Counted from the stretch's first letter, positions 17,303 to 25,519 are shown. The stretch is DNA of 64,000 nt from an uncultured Lachnospiraceae bacterium (GCA_947650155.1 CANSUS010000009.1:1-64000); one strand, 5' to 3'. Made by a program: numbers and translations. The notes: a model not told the origin generated them from the sequence alone.

Positions 17303-19035
17303 GCGCCCATTACCTCCTCTTTTGACAGCTGTGACAGACAGATCTCACGATATACTTCACAGTTTTGAATCAAGTCTTTGTGTGTGCCGAATCCGGCAGC
17401 TTTTCCGTCATCTAAAACAAGAATTCTATCTGCATCTTTGATCGTTGCAGCACGCTGGGAGACGATCAGGACAGTGCAGTCCTTTGTATTTTTACGCAGG
17501 GCTTTCCTGAGTGCGGCATCTGTAGCAAAGTCCAGTGCAGAAGCACTGTCGTCTAAGATTAGAAATTCAGGATTCCCCACTAATGCCCGTGCAATGGTAA
17601 GCCTCTGTTTTTGACCGCCGGAGAGATTGGCGCCTCCCTGTTCAACAAAAGCGTCAAGACCGTCTTTCCTGCTTTTTACAAAGTCTAAAGCCTGGGCAGT
17701 TTCCAGCGCTCGTATGATCTCTTCTTCTGTGGCGTCTTCCTTCCCAAAACAAATATTTTCCCGTATGGTTCCTTTAAAGAGTACGGCTCTTTGCGGAACC
17801 ATGCCAAATTTAGATCGAAGCGCTGAAAGAGGAAAGTCTTTTACGTTTTTACCGTCTATCATGACTTCACCTTTTTGCACATCATAGAAGCGAGGAAGGA
17901 GATTGACTAATGTAGATTTTCCTGAACCGGTACCGCCGATGATGCCAAGCGTATCGCCTTTTTTTATTGAAAAATCGATATCTTCCAGGGAATATTCCTT
18001 TGAACCGCCGTATGCAAAGGAAACATGCTTAAACGACAAAGCATCTTCGCAGGCATTTCCTTTTGGATATTCTTCTGTCAGGGATTTGATACTGGGGTTT
18101 AGATCAAACACTTCATTTAAGCGATTGGCACAGGCAAGGGATTTGGTTATATTAATAATCAGGTTTGCCAGTTTAATCAGTTCTACCAGAATCTGCGACA
18201 TATAATTTACCAGTGCAATGACTTCGCCCTGTGTGATAATCCCTTGATCCACCTGTAATCCGCCGATCCATATAATAGCAATTAATGCAGCATTTACAAT
18301 AATATAAGTGACCGGATTTAAAAAGGCGGAAATTCTACCTACAAAGACCTGGAGGTTCATAAGGGATGCATTGGTATCCTTAAAAGTCTCAATTTCGTGG
18401 TCTTGTCTGCAGACAGAGCGGATTACCCTCACGCCGGTCAGGTTTTCCCTCGTTATAAGAAGAACTTTATCCAGCTGCTTTTGCACTTTTTTATACAGGG
18501 GGATGCTCACAGCCATAATTCCGAAAACTACGAGTGCAAGCAGCGGTATGGCAATTACAAAAACAAGGGCGGCCTTAATATCGATAGTAAATGCCATTAT
18601 CATTGCACCGGCTACAATAAAAGGGGAACGAAGAAACAGCCGGAGGACAAGATTAACACCTGACTGAATCTGATTAATATCGCTGGTCATTCTTGTAACA
18701 AGAGTGGAAGTTCCTGTTTTATCGATCTCTTCATAAGAAAGAGAGTTGATATGTGCAAAAAGATCCTGTCTGAGCGCTGTACCAAAGCCGACAGCGGCTT
18801 TAGCGGCAAAATATTGTGCCGTCAACGAACAGGCAAGTCCAATGATTCCGAGAAGAATCAGGATGCCGCCCATTTTCGCGATATATCCCATGTCTTTATT
18901 TAAGATGCCGATATCAATGATATTGGCAATGACCAAAGGGACAAAAAGCTCAAAACTGGCTTCCAGCATTTTAAAGAGAGGGGCAATAATACTTTCTTTT
19001 TTATAGTTTCTTAAATAGCGCAGCAGTCTTTTCAT
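17299..19035 (-). CDS. ABC exporter half-transporter, degenerate-site subunit
   Basis: This is a 578-residue half-transporter with six N-terminal membrane helices and a C-terminal ATPase domain (about 335-570). Walker A (GGTGSGKST) and the signature (LSGGQKQR) are intact. The residue after Walker B is Asp instead of the catalytic Glu (FLILDDSASALD), and the switch His is Gln (IVSQRAATI). These are the two replacements known from TM287-type subunits of heterodimeric exporters. Its stop overlaps the partner's start, so both are made in equal amounts. A promoter lies just upstream on the minus strand. The substrate cannot be told; drugs, peptides and lipids are all possible. Confidence 0.95.
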   Translation of the reverse strand: MKRLLRYLRNYKKESIIAPLFKMLEASFELFVPLVIANIIDIGILNKDMGYIAKMGGILILLGIIGLACSLTAQYFAAKAAVGFGTALRQDLFAHINSLSYEEIDKTGTSTLVTRMTSDINQIQSGVNLVLRLFLRSPFIVAGAMIMAFTIDIKAALVFVIAIPLLALVVFGIMAVSIPLYKKVQKQLDKVLLITRENLTGVRVIRSVCRQDHEIETFKDTNASLMNLQVFVGRISAFLNPVTYIIVNAALIAIIWIGGLQVDQGIITQGEVIALVNYMSQILVELIKLANLIINITKSLACANRLNEVFDLNPSIKSLTEEYPKGNACEDALSFKHVSFAYGGSKEYSLEDIDFSIKKGDTLGIIGGTGSGKSTLVNLLPRFYDVQKGEVMIDGKNVKDFPLSALRSKFGMVPQRAVLFKGTIRENICFGKEDATEEEIIRALETAQALDFVKSRKDGLDAFVEQGGANLSGGQKQRLTIARALVGNPEFLILDDSASALDFATDAALRKALRKNTKDCTVLIVSQRAATIKDADRILVLDDGKAAGFGTHKDLIQNCEVYREICLSQLSKEEVMGA

Positions 19036-19072
19036 ATTAAAAATCTACTCCTTTCGTAATCTGCCGTTTTTT

Positions 19073-19101
19073 AGTATAATACTTTTAAAATTAGGATGCA
19101 A
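19073..19101 (-). promoter_or_regulatory. Promoter for the ABC exporter pair
   Basis: Read on the minus strand, TTGCAT (19101-19096) and TATACT (19078-19073) are separated by 17 bases. AAAGGAG and the first ATG follow. No operator-like palindrome was seen next to it. Confidence 0.65.
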
Positions 19102-19131
19102 TATAATAGAGAGAGTAACAGAAAATTATCA

Positions 19132-19161
19132 TTTACAAGCCTATAGCAGGTGTGCTATACT
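19132..19161 (+). promoter_or_regulatory. Promoter of rpsO
   Basis: TTTACA (19132-19137) and TATACT (19156-19161) are 18 bases apart; reading the -35 as TTACAA gives 17. It is followed by a leader of about 85 bases that contains a hairpin. Confidence 0.65.
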
Positions 19162-19180
19162 ATACCAGTATGAAATTCAG

Positions 19181-19226
19181 CCAATACTCAGAAGAAGGAC
19201 AACTCCGACCTTATCTTAGTATCTGG
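19181..19226 (+). promoter_or_regulatory. Hairpin in the rpsO leader, candidate S15 autoregulatory site
   Basis: CCAATACTCAGAAGAAGG (19181-19198) pairs, with small bulges, with CCTTATCTTAGTATCTGG (19209-19226) around a ten-base loop. It lies just upstream of the ribosome-binding site. S15 is known to repress its own mRNA through leader structures in several bacteria. A role here is inferred from position and structure. Confidence 0.45.
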
Positions 19227-19254
19227 CGGTTTGAAAAGAAGGAGGAAATGAATC

Positions 19255-19521
19255 ATGATTTCAAAGGAAAAGAAAACAGCAATTATCAAAGAGTATGCAA
19301 GGACAGAGGGCGATACAGGTTCACCGGAAGTGCAGGTTGCAGTACTTACAGCAAGAATTCAGGAGCTTACCGAGCATTTAAAGGATAATCCGAAGGATCA
19401 TCACTCAAGAAGAGGTTTGCTTAAAATGGTTGGTCAGAGAAGAGGTTTACTTGACTATTTAAAGAAAACCGATATTGAAAGATACCGTACTTTGATCGGA
19501 AAGCTTGGAATCAGAAAGTAA
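19255..19521 (+). CDS. rpsO: 30S ribosomal protein S15
   Basis: S15 is a primary 16S rRNA-binding protein of the small-subunit platform. The 88 residues match the family throughout: [37 protein letters not shown] and [13 protein letters not shown] are diagnostic. AAGGAGGAAATGAATC provides the ribosome-binding site. It has its own promoter, leader hairpin and downstream terminator. pnp follows, as in most bacteria. Confidence 0.98.
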   Translation: MISKEKKTAIIKEYARTEGDTGSPEVQVAVLTARIQELTEHLKDNPKDHHSRRGLLKMVGQRRGLLDYLKKTDIERYRTLIGKLGIRK

Positions 19522-19531
19522 TTATTTTGAT

Positions 19532-19571
19532 AAAAAAGGCGGCTTAAGAGTTGAACTCACCGCCTTTTTTC
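19532..19571 (+). terminator. Terminator after rpsO
   Basis: AAAAAAGGCGG (19532-19542) pairs with CCGCCTTTTTT (19560-19570), with an A-rich start and a T run. It should separate rpsO from pnp, at least partly. Confidence 0.85.
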
Positions 19572-19587
19572 TATAAAAACCATAACC

Positions 19588-19680
19588 AGGGCAGAGGAAG
19601 GCATCCGAGACCACTGATAAGAATATGGAAAACAGGAAAGATAAAATATTTTTATCAGTAGTTTCGGTATCTTCTGCCTG
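19588..19680 (+). promoter_or_regulatory. Long imperfect hairpin in the pnp leader
   Basis: An upper stem pairs 19605-19620 (CCGAGACCACTGATAA) with 19652-19667 (TTATCAGTAGTTTCGG), with one C-A mismatch. A lower stem pairs GGCAGA (19590-19595) with TCTGCC (19673-19678). The apical segment is about 31 bases and A-rich. The hairpin ends 30 bases before the pnp start codon. The E. coli pnp leader carries a long hairpin in the same place, cut by RNase III and used by PNPase to control its own synthesis. The pairing is seen here; the function is inferred. Confidence 0.5.
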
Positions 19681-19711
19681 AGGCATATTTAGTAAAGGAG
19701 AAGAAAAATAT

Positions 19712-21802
19712 ATGTATCAGACATTTACAATGGATCTGGCTGGCCGTACTTTAAAAGTAGATATTAACAGAGTCGGCAAGCAGGCTAACGGATGTGCATT
19801 TATGCAGTATGGAGAGACTACTGTTTTATGTACTGCAACCGCATCCGAAAAACCGAGAGAAGGGATTGACTTTTTCCCGCTCAGCGTAGAATATGAAGAA
19901 AAATTGTATGCGGTAGGAAAAATTCCGGGAGGATTTAATAAAAGAGAAGGAAAGGCATCTGAAAATGCCATTTTAACAAGCCGCGTAATTGACAGACCGA
20001 TGCGTCCGTTATTTCCCAAGGACTACAGAAATGATGTGACTTTGAATAATATGGTTATGTCCGTAGATCCTGCGTGCCGTCCTGAACTTGTTGCCATGAT
20101 CGGCGCTGCAATTGCAACAAGTATTTCTGATATTCCGTTTGACGGACCTTGTGCAATGACGCAGGTAGGACTGATAGATGGAGAATTTGTGGTAAACCCT
20201 TCTCAGGAACAGTGGAAGAACGGGGATCTGAATCTGACAGTTGCTTCCACAAGTGAAAAAGTAATCATGATTGAAGCCGGTGCAAACGAAGTACCGGAAG
20301 AGAAGATGATTGAAGCTATTTATATGGCGCACGAAGTCAACCAGACAATTATTGCGTTTATCAATGATATTGTTGCAAAAGCAGGAAAGCCGAAGCATGA
20401 GTATACAAGCTGTGCAATTCCGGCAGAACTGTTTGAGGAAATGAAAAAAATAGTTACTCCTGAAGAGATGGAAACAGCAGTATTTACGGATGAAAAACAG
20501 GTAAGAGAAGAAAATATCAGAAAAATTACAGAAAAATTTGAAGAAGCATTTGCAGAAAATGAAGAATGGCTTGCTCTTCTTGGGGAAGCAGTTTACCAAT
20601 ATCAAAAGAAAACGGTTCGTAAGATGATCTTAAAAGACCATAAACGTCCCGACGGCCGTGAGATCACACAAATCCGTCCGCTTGCAGCAGAAGTGGACCT
20701 GATTCCCAGAGTACACGGTTCTGCCATGTTTACAAGGGGACAGACTCAGATCTGTAATGTCTGTACGCTGGCGCCATTATCTGAGGTGCAAAGAATTGAC
20801 GGTCTTGATGAAAATGAAGTAAACAAAAGATATATGCATCACTATAATTTCCCGTCCTATTCAGTTGGCGAAACAAAGCCGTCCAGAGGACCGGGGCGTC
20901 GTGAGATCGGACATGGTGCGCTGGCAGAAAGGGCGTTGATACCAGTACTTCCGTCAGAAGAAGAGTTCCCTTATGCGATTCGTACCGTATCGGAAACTTT
21001 TGAATCCAATGGTTCCACTTCAATGGCGTCTACCTGTGCTTCCTGTATGTCCCTAATGGCGGCAGGCGTACCGATTAAAAAGATGGTAGCAGGTATTTCC
21101 TGTGGACTTGTAACAGGAGATACGGATGAGGATTATGTACTTTTGACAGACATACAGGGACTGGAAGATTTCTTTGGCGATATGGACTTTAAAGTGACGG
21201 GCACAACGGAAGGAATAACAGCGATCCAGATGGATATTAAGATCCACGGTCTGACCAGACCAATTGTAGAAGGCGCTATTGCAAGATGCAGGGAAGCAAG
21301 ACTGTTTATTATGGACAATTGTATGAAACCGGCAATTTCTGCGCCGAGAGCGTCTGTTGGAGAATATGCGCCCAAAATTATTCAGATTCAGATTAATCCG
21401 GAGAAAATTGGTGATGTTGTTGGTCAGAGAGGAAAGACGATCAATACAATCATTGAAAGAACCGGGGTCAAAATTGATATTTCTGACGAAGGCGCTGTAT
21501 CTGTATGTGGTACGGACAAGGTAATGATGGATGAAGCAGTAAATATGATCAAGATCATTACTACAGATTTTGAAGAGGGACAAGTCTTTACGGGTAAAGT
21601 TGTCAGCATCAAAGAGTTTGGTGCATTTATAGAGTTTGCCCCGGGAAAAGAGGGAATGGTTCATATTTCCAAGATTTCAAGAGAAAGAATTAACCGTGTG
21701 GAAGACGTGCTTACCTTAGGCGATAAAGTTACCGTCGTATGTCTGGGAAAAGACAAAATGGGACGGATCAGCTTTTCCATGAAAGATGTGGCACAGCAGT
21801 AA
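19712..21802 (+). CDS. pnp: Polyribonucleotide nucleotidyltransferase (PNPase)
   Basis: PNPase degrades RNA 3' to 5' with phosphate and can add tails in reverse. It has two RNase PH-like domains (about 10-215 and 315-540) linked by a helical domain, a KH domain (about 555-610, IGDVVGQRGKTINTIIERTG) and a C-terminal S1 domain (about 622-692, GKVVSIKEFGAFIEF). The length of 696 is typical. Core motifs such as NKREGKASENAILTSRVIDR and GRREIGHGALAERAL are present. The ATG follows AAAGGAGAAGAAAAATAT. It is transcribed after rpsO with a structured leader and is followed by a strong terminator. Confidence 0.98.
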   Translation: MYQTFTMDLAGRTLKVDINRVGKQANGCAFMQYGETTVLCTATASEKPREGIDFFPLSVEYEEKLYAVGKIPGGFNKREGKASENAILTSRVIDRPMRPLFPKDYRNDVTLNNMVMSVDPACRPELVAMIGAAIATSISDIPFDGPCAMTQVGLIDGEFVVNPSQEQWKNGDLNLTVASTSEKVIMIEAGANEVPEEKMIEAIYMAHEVNQTIIAFINDIVAKAGKPKHEYTSCAIPAELFEEMKKIVTPEEMETAVFTDEKQVREENIRKITEKFEEAFAENEEWLALLGEAVYQYQKKTVRKMILKDHKRPDGREITQIRPLAAEVDLIPRVHGSAMFTRGQTQICNVCTLAPLSEVQRIDGLDENEVNKRYMHHYNFPSYSVGETKPSRGPGRREIGHGALAERALIPVLPSEEEFPYAIRTVSETFESNGSTSMASTCASCMSLMAAGVPIKKMVAGISCGLVTGDTDEDYVLLTDIQGLEDFFGDMDFKVTGTTEGITAIQMDIKIHGLTRPIVEGAIARCREARLFIMDNCMKPAISAPRASVGEYAPKIIQIQINPEKIGDVVGQRGKTINTIIERTGVKIDISDEGAVSVCGTDKVMMDEAVNMIKIITTDFEEGQVFTGKVVSIKEFGAFIEFAPGKEGMVHISKISRERINRVEDVLTLGDKVTVVCLGKDKMGRISFSMKDVAQQ

Positions 21803-21819
21803 AATAATTGATATAGGAT

Positions 21820-21861
21820 ATATAAAAAGGACTGTCGTATGTACGGCAGTCCTTTTTATAT
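21820..21861. terminator. Bidirectional terminator between pnp and grcA
   Basis: AAAAAGGACTGTCGTA and TACGGCAGTCCTTTTT form a near-perfect stem with a minimal loop, with A and T runs on both sides. It serves both converging genes. Confidence 0.9.
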
Positions 21862-21871
21862 CGTAAAAATT

Positions 21872-22114
21872 TTACATAGCTTCATGGAAGGTACGGGAAA
21901 TAACATCATTCTGCTGCTCCGGTGTTAATTTGATAAAGTTTACGGCATAACCGGAAACACGGATTGTAAGCTGAGGATATTTTTCAGGATTTTTCTGTGC
22001 GTCGAGTAGTGTATCACGGTTTAATACGTTTACATTGATATGATGTCCTCCTTTTTCAGCATATCCGTCTAATAAAGATACTAAATTATCAACCTGTTGT
22101 GTGTTCTGTACCAT
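21872..22114 (-). CDS. grcA: Autonomous glycyl radical protein (GrcA-like)
   Basis: This 80-residue protein corresponds to the C-terminal glycyl radical domain of pyruvate formate-lyase, expressed alone. The radical glycine, Gly55, lies in the signature [19 protein letters not shown], followed by DVISRTFHE. The N-terminal half includes [18 protein letters not shown], the same as in full pyruvate formate-lyase. In E. coli, the analogous YfiD/GrcA replaces the oxygen-damaged C-terminus of pyruvate formate-lyase and restores activity. It has its own start (AGGAGGTATTT upstream) and a TATAAT-like -10 at 22163-22168 on the minus strand, so it is not a fragment. The activating enzyme is not in this window. 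Confidence 0.9.
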   Translation of the reverse strand: MVQNTQQVDNLVSLLDGYAEKGGHHINVNVLNRDTLLDAQKNPEKYPQLTIRVSGYAVNFIKLTPEQQNDVISRTFHEAM

Positions 22115-22262
22115 AATAAATACCTCCTATATTCAATAATAGTAATGATTACTGTTTGTAAAATTATAATATCATTTTTACTATCGTCTGTCTACTTATT
22201 TTATAAAAGTTTTTGTATTTATTTTCATACAAAAATAAGAAAATAAGATCTTTAAATTCTAA

Positions 22263-22290
22263 GCATAAATTGGACAAAGCCTCATATATT
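22263..22290 (+). promoter_or_regulatory. Candidate sigma-E promoter of the spoIIIA operon
   Basis: GCATAAAT (22263-22270) and CATATATT (22283-22290) are separated by 12 bases, roughly matching the mother-cell sigma-E pattern (ATA-rich -35, CATA-type -10). The operon is known to depend on sigma-E in Bacillus. The match is loose. Confidence 0.35.
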
Positions 22291-22307
22291 AGGTTAAGGA
22301 CATAAGG

Positions 22308-23273
22308 ATGTGGACAGGGATGAATAGAGGAAAAAGTATATTACAATTGTTTCCGGATACATACAGGGGTTTATTTAAAGAAGTGATTGCACAGGCAGAA
22401 AAATTAAATGAAATCCGGCTGAGAGCAGGACAGCCTGTCATTATTATATTAAAGGGCGGTGAATATTTCCTGACAGGAAGCGGCGCACTGACAAAATCAG
22501 AAGAAATGGCGGAAAAAATTGGACAAAGTGATTTGGAAACTATTTTAAATCACATATGCAATTATTCCATATATGCTTATGAGGACGAGATACGTCAGGG
22601 ATTTTTGACGGTACAGGGAGGACACCGTATTGGCGTAGCAGGACAGGCCATTATGCGTACAGAAGGTGAAATTAAAAATATGAAATATATCAGCTTCTTA
22701 AATATCAGAATATCGCACCAGATTTTAGGTGCGGCAGACAGTGTCCTTCCGTTTTTATATGAAAATAAAAAGTTATGCAATACACTGCTTATTTCCATGC
22801 CGGGAGTTGGGAAGACAACGCTATTAAGGGATATAGTCAGACAAGTATCAAATGGAAACAGATTTGCAAAGGGAATGACTGTAGGCGTAGTAGATGAACG
22901 TTCGGAAATTGCCGGATGCTATAAAGGTGCAGCGCAAAATGATCTTGGAATCCGTACAGATGTATTGGATGCGTGTCCAAAGGCGCTTGGAATGATGATG
23001 CTGCTTCGTTCGATGGCTCCAAAAGTAATTGCAGTGGATGAAATCGGGGGCGGAGATGATGAAAAAATGATAAGACAGGTGACCCGGTGCGGCGTAGGCG
23101 TAATTGCAACAATACATGGAAGTGGTATGGATGATTTAAAAAGCAGCTGCATGGGAAAAAATCTGCTTGGAGAAAAAATATTTGAAAGATATATTGTTTT
23201 GGAAAGAACAGAACCGGAAAAGGTGAAAAAAACAATTTATAATAAGGAGTTTGTAAAATGCTTCGTTTGTTAG
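22308..23273 (+). CDS. spoIIIAA: Stage III sporulation protein AA (SpoIIIAA), secretion-type ATPase
   Basis: SpoIIIAA is the cytosolic ATPase of the SpoIIIA-SpoIIQ channel, which connects mother cell and forespore after engulfment. It resembles type II/IV secretion ATPases. Walker A is visible as MPGVGKTTLLRDI (about residue 165) and Walker B as VIAVDEIGG. An N-terminal region with EIRLRAGQPV is typical. The 321-residue length is normal. ATG at 22308 is used; ATG at 22320 is an alternative. The end overlaps spoIIIAB by 16 bases, the first of several overlaps in this eight-gene operon. Confidence 0.96.
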   Translation: MWTGMNRGKSILQLFPDTYRGLFKEVIAQAEKLNEIRLRAGQPVIIILKGGEYFLTGSGALTKSEEMAEKIGQSDLETILNHICNYSIYAYEDEIRQGFLTVQGGHRIGVAGQAIMRTEGEIKNMKYISFLNIRISHQILGAADSVLPFLYENKKLCNTLLISMPGVGKTTLLRDIVRQVSNGNRFAKGMTVGVVDERSEIAGCYKGAAQNDLGIRTDVLDACPKALGMMMLLRSMAPKVIAVDEIGGGDDEKMIRQVTRCGVGVIATIHGSGMDDLKSSCMGKNLLGEKIFERYIVLERTEPEKVKKTIYNKEFVKCFVC

Positions 23274-23776
23274 CAGGGATATTTATTCTGTTTGGAAGTA
23301 TTGGATTTTCCTTTCAGCTGTGTCAGGAGATGCATAAACGTTTACAACATATTGAGCAGATGCAGGAAATTTTTCGTTTATTTCAATCAGAAGTTTCTTA
23401 TAGTAAGGCAGCTTTTCCAGAAGTGTGCCTGGCTGTTTCGGGCAGGGTAATGGAGCCTTATAAAACAGTTATGAAAGAAATATATGAACAGGTTGCAGCA
23501 AAAAGCGGCGCTCAGTTTCCTGAAATATGGAAAGAAAAGATGGAAGAATGCTTAAGAGATATGCCGGTCAAAGAAGCAGAACGGAATATTTTTCTGGAAT
23601 TTGGAAACAGGATTGGGTTTATAGACTGGGAGACACAGGCGGGAATGCTTGAGAAAAGCAGGGTACAGCTGGAGGAACTGCACATACAGCTAAAAAGTGT
23701 AATAGAAAATAAAGAAAAAGTAATTACAAGCGTAGGAATTTTAGGCGGGCTTATGCTGGTGGTTATTTTGATTTAG
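23258..23776 (+). CDS. spoIIIAB: Stage III sporulation protein AB (SpoIIIAB)
   Basis: This 172-residue membrane protein of the SpoIIIA complex resembles GspF-type platform proteins of type II secretion. An N-terminal hydrophobic segment (LLAGIFILFGSIGFSF) and a C-terminal one (SVGILGGLMLVVILI) flank a helical, charged middle part. These features, the length and the position directly after spoIIIAA identify it. It starts with ATG inside the end of spoIIIAA, with AAGGAG upstream. Confidence 0.93.
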   Translation: MLRLLAGIFILFGSIGFSFQLCQEMHKRLQHIEQMQEIFRLFQSEVSYSKAAFPEVCLAVSGRVMEPYKTVMKEIYEQVAAKSGAQFPEIWKEKMEECLRDMPVKEAERNIFLEFGNRIGFIDWETQAGMLEKSRVQLEELHIQLKSVIENKEKVITSVGILGGLMLVVILI

Positions 23777-23793
23777 AGGAAAAGGAGCAAGGC

Positions 23794-23988
23794 ATGGGAA
23801 TTAGTCTCATTTTTAAAATAGCGGCAGTAGGAATACTGGTAACCATTTTAAGTCAGATATTAAAACACAGCGGCAGGGAGGAACATGCCTTTCTTTTGAG
23901 TCTTGCGGCGCTTATTCTTGTACTGACGTGGGTTATTCCATACATATACGAACTTTTCATGTCAATGCAGAGGTTATTTGATCTATAG
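23794..23988 (+). CDS. spoIIIAC: Stage III sporulation protein AC (SpoIIIAC)
   Basis: This protein is only 64 residues long, with two membrane helices (ISLIFKIAAVGILVTILSQ and FLLSLAALILVLTWVIPYI) around a short loop (KHSGREEH). It matches SpoIIIAC in length and pattern. SpoIIIAC and SpoIIIAD are related small membrane subunits of the channel. AAAAGGAGCAAGGC precedes the ATG. It lies 17 bases after spoIIIAB. Confidence 0.93.
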   Translation: MGISLIFKIAAVGILVTILSQILKHSGREEHAFLLSLAALILVLTWVIPYIYELFMSMQRLFDL

Positions 23989-24031
23989 AGGCTTCGTGGA
24001 AATTGTATGGATGGAAAGGACGCGTGATATT

Positions 24032-24418
24032 ATGAGCATGATAAAAATTGGAATATTGGGAATTGTAGGTGTTTTGGCAGGGATTCAGTTTAAAAATTTT
24101 AAACAGGAATACAGCCTGTACATTGGTTTTGCAGTCTGCATTGTGATTTTTTCTTATGGAATACAATGTATGGAAGGCGTTCTGAACACAATATTTGAGT
24201 TAAAGCAGCTTCTGGGAAGCAGCGCATCCTACATAGGAGTGCTTATTAAAGTGACCGGAATTACTTATATATGTGAATTTTGTGCCAGCATCTGTAAAGA
24301 TGCAGGATTTTCAGCAATTGCAGGTCAAATTGAAATTGCCGGAAAACTGTCTGTACTGTTAGCCGGAATGCCTATTGTGTTTGCGCTTATTGAAACAATG
24401 CAGGGACTGATCAGGTAA
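24032..24418 (+). CDS. spoIIIAD: Stage III sporulation protein AD (SpoIIIAD)
   Basis: This 128-residue membrane protein has four hydrophobic segments, the first being IGILGIVGVLAGIQF. The central GVLIKVTGITYICEFCASIC and the following KDAGFSAIAGQIEIAGK are typical of SpoIIIAD. The frame is open to 23978, but the upstream part is not conserved-looking and overlaps spoIIIAC. ATG at 24032, with GGAAAGGA about twelve bases upstream, gives the usual length. It is part of the mother-cell half of the SpoIIIA-SpoIIQ channel. Confidence 0.92.
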   Translation: MSMIKIGILGIVGVLAGIQFKNFKQEYSLYIGFAVCIVIFSYGIQCMEGVLNTIFELKQLLGSSASYIGVLIKVTGITYICEFCASICKDAGFSAIAGQIEIAGKLSVLLAGMPIVFALIETMQGLIR

Positions 24419-24444
24419 GGGAAAAAAGAAGGGCGGGATCATGT

Positions 24445-25494
24445 ATGGATATCACTTCCTTATGGAATGAATATGGAATGGAAGAAATAAACAAAAGTTT
24501 ATCCGGTTTTTTCCCCGATATAAACTGGAATCTGAAAGAACTTTTTTCCCAGATCCTTTCAGGAGATATTTGGGGAGCCCTTACGCATTTTGCAAAACAG
24601 GTTTTGGAAGCGGCAGGAGGACAGATACAGGGGTTTAAAAGCATGATTGTATGGTTGTTGATTTTGGGTATACTGTCTGCATTGTTTGTCCATTTCGGGG
24701 ATATTTTTGAAAATCACCAGATTTCCGATTTGAGTTTTTATTTCTTATATATATTGCTGATTTCCGTATTGGTGCGTGGATATATGGAAATGGCACAGAT
24801 CGCACAGACAACTGTAGAGAGTATAGTAACATTTATGAAAATTTTTATTCCCACCTATCTGATCACGGTTGGAGCTGCAAGCGGGAGCGCTACTGCATAT
24901 GGCTACTATCAGATTGTAATGCTTTTATTGTATGGAATGGAAAACGTATTGAAACTTTTCATACTTCCGCTTATTAACACGTATATCTTTTTAGTATTTA
25001 TGAATGGCATGTGGGGAGAGGACAGGCTGGTTCTGCTGATGGAGTGTGTAAAAAAGGCAGTCTCCTACGGTGTAAAGATTGCAATCGGCGCCATAACGGG
25101 AATCAGTTTATTTCAGTCCATCATTCTGCCGGCAGTGGATTCTTTAAAAAATACAACCTTACAGAAAGCAATAGGCGCTATTCCGGGAATAGGAGATGCG
25201 GCAGACGGGATTACACAGATCATAATGGGATCGGCGGTACTGATTAAGAACAGCATCGGTGTCATTATCCTTATTTTACTGCTCTTTTTGTGTGCGGTGC
25301 CTATATTAAAAATTATGATGCTTGCCTGGACTTTTAAAGGCTGTGCTGCTCTTATGGGGATGGTGGGCGATAAAAGGGTTTGTGAATGTACGGATCATAT
25401 AGGAGAGGGCGGACTCATGCTTCTAAAAACAACACTTACCGTTCTTGCATTATTTATGATTGTAGTCGCCATTGCAGCTTACACAGTGAAATGA
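24445..25494 (+). CDS. spoIIIAE: Stage III sporulation protein AE (SpoIIIAE)
   Basis: This is the large polytopic membrane subunit of the SpoIIIA channel. The 349 residues have about eight hydrophobic segments from residue 68 onward. The N-terminal WNEYGMEEINKSLSGFFP matches the soluble start of mature SpoIIIAE proteins. The motif IGAIPGIGDAADGI, rich in Gly, is a family hallmark. The Bacillus protein has about 400 residues and a signal-like N-terminus; here that N-terminus is missing and no earlier start codon restores it. It starts 26 bases after spoIIIAD, and spoIIIAF follows at 25 bases. Confidence 0.94.
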   Translation: MDITSLWNEYGMEEINKSLSGFFPDINWNLKELFSQILSGDIWGALTHFAKQVLEAAGGQIQGFKSMIVWLLILGILSALFVHFGDIFENHQISDLSFYFLYILLISVLVRGYMEMAQIAQTTVESIVTFMKIFIPTYLITVGAASGSATAYGYYQIVMLLLYGMENVLKLFILPLINTYIFLVFMNGMWGEDRLVLLMECVKKAVSYGVKIAIGAITGISLFQSIILPAVDSLKNTTLQKAIGAIPGIGDAADGITQIIMGSAVLIKNSIGVIILILLLFLCAVPILKIMMLAWTFKGCAALMGMVGDKRVCECTDHIGEGGLMLLKTTLTVLALFMIVVAIAAYTVK

Positions 25495-25519
25495 TGGAAT
25501 GGATGAGAGGAGAAATAAT

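Noticed and set aside
20009-20605. Minus-strand frames of 198 and 203 residues opposite pnp
   Set aside because: Antisense shadows of a conserved gene. No ribosome-binding site or family pattern.
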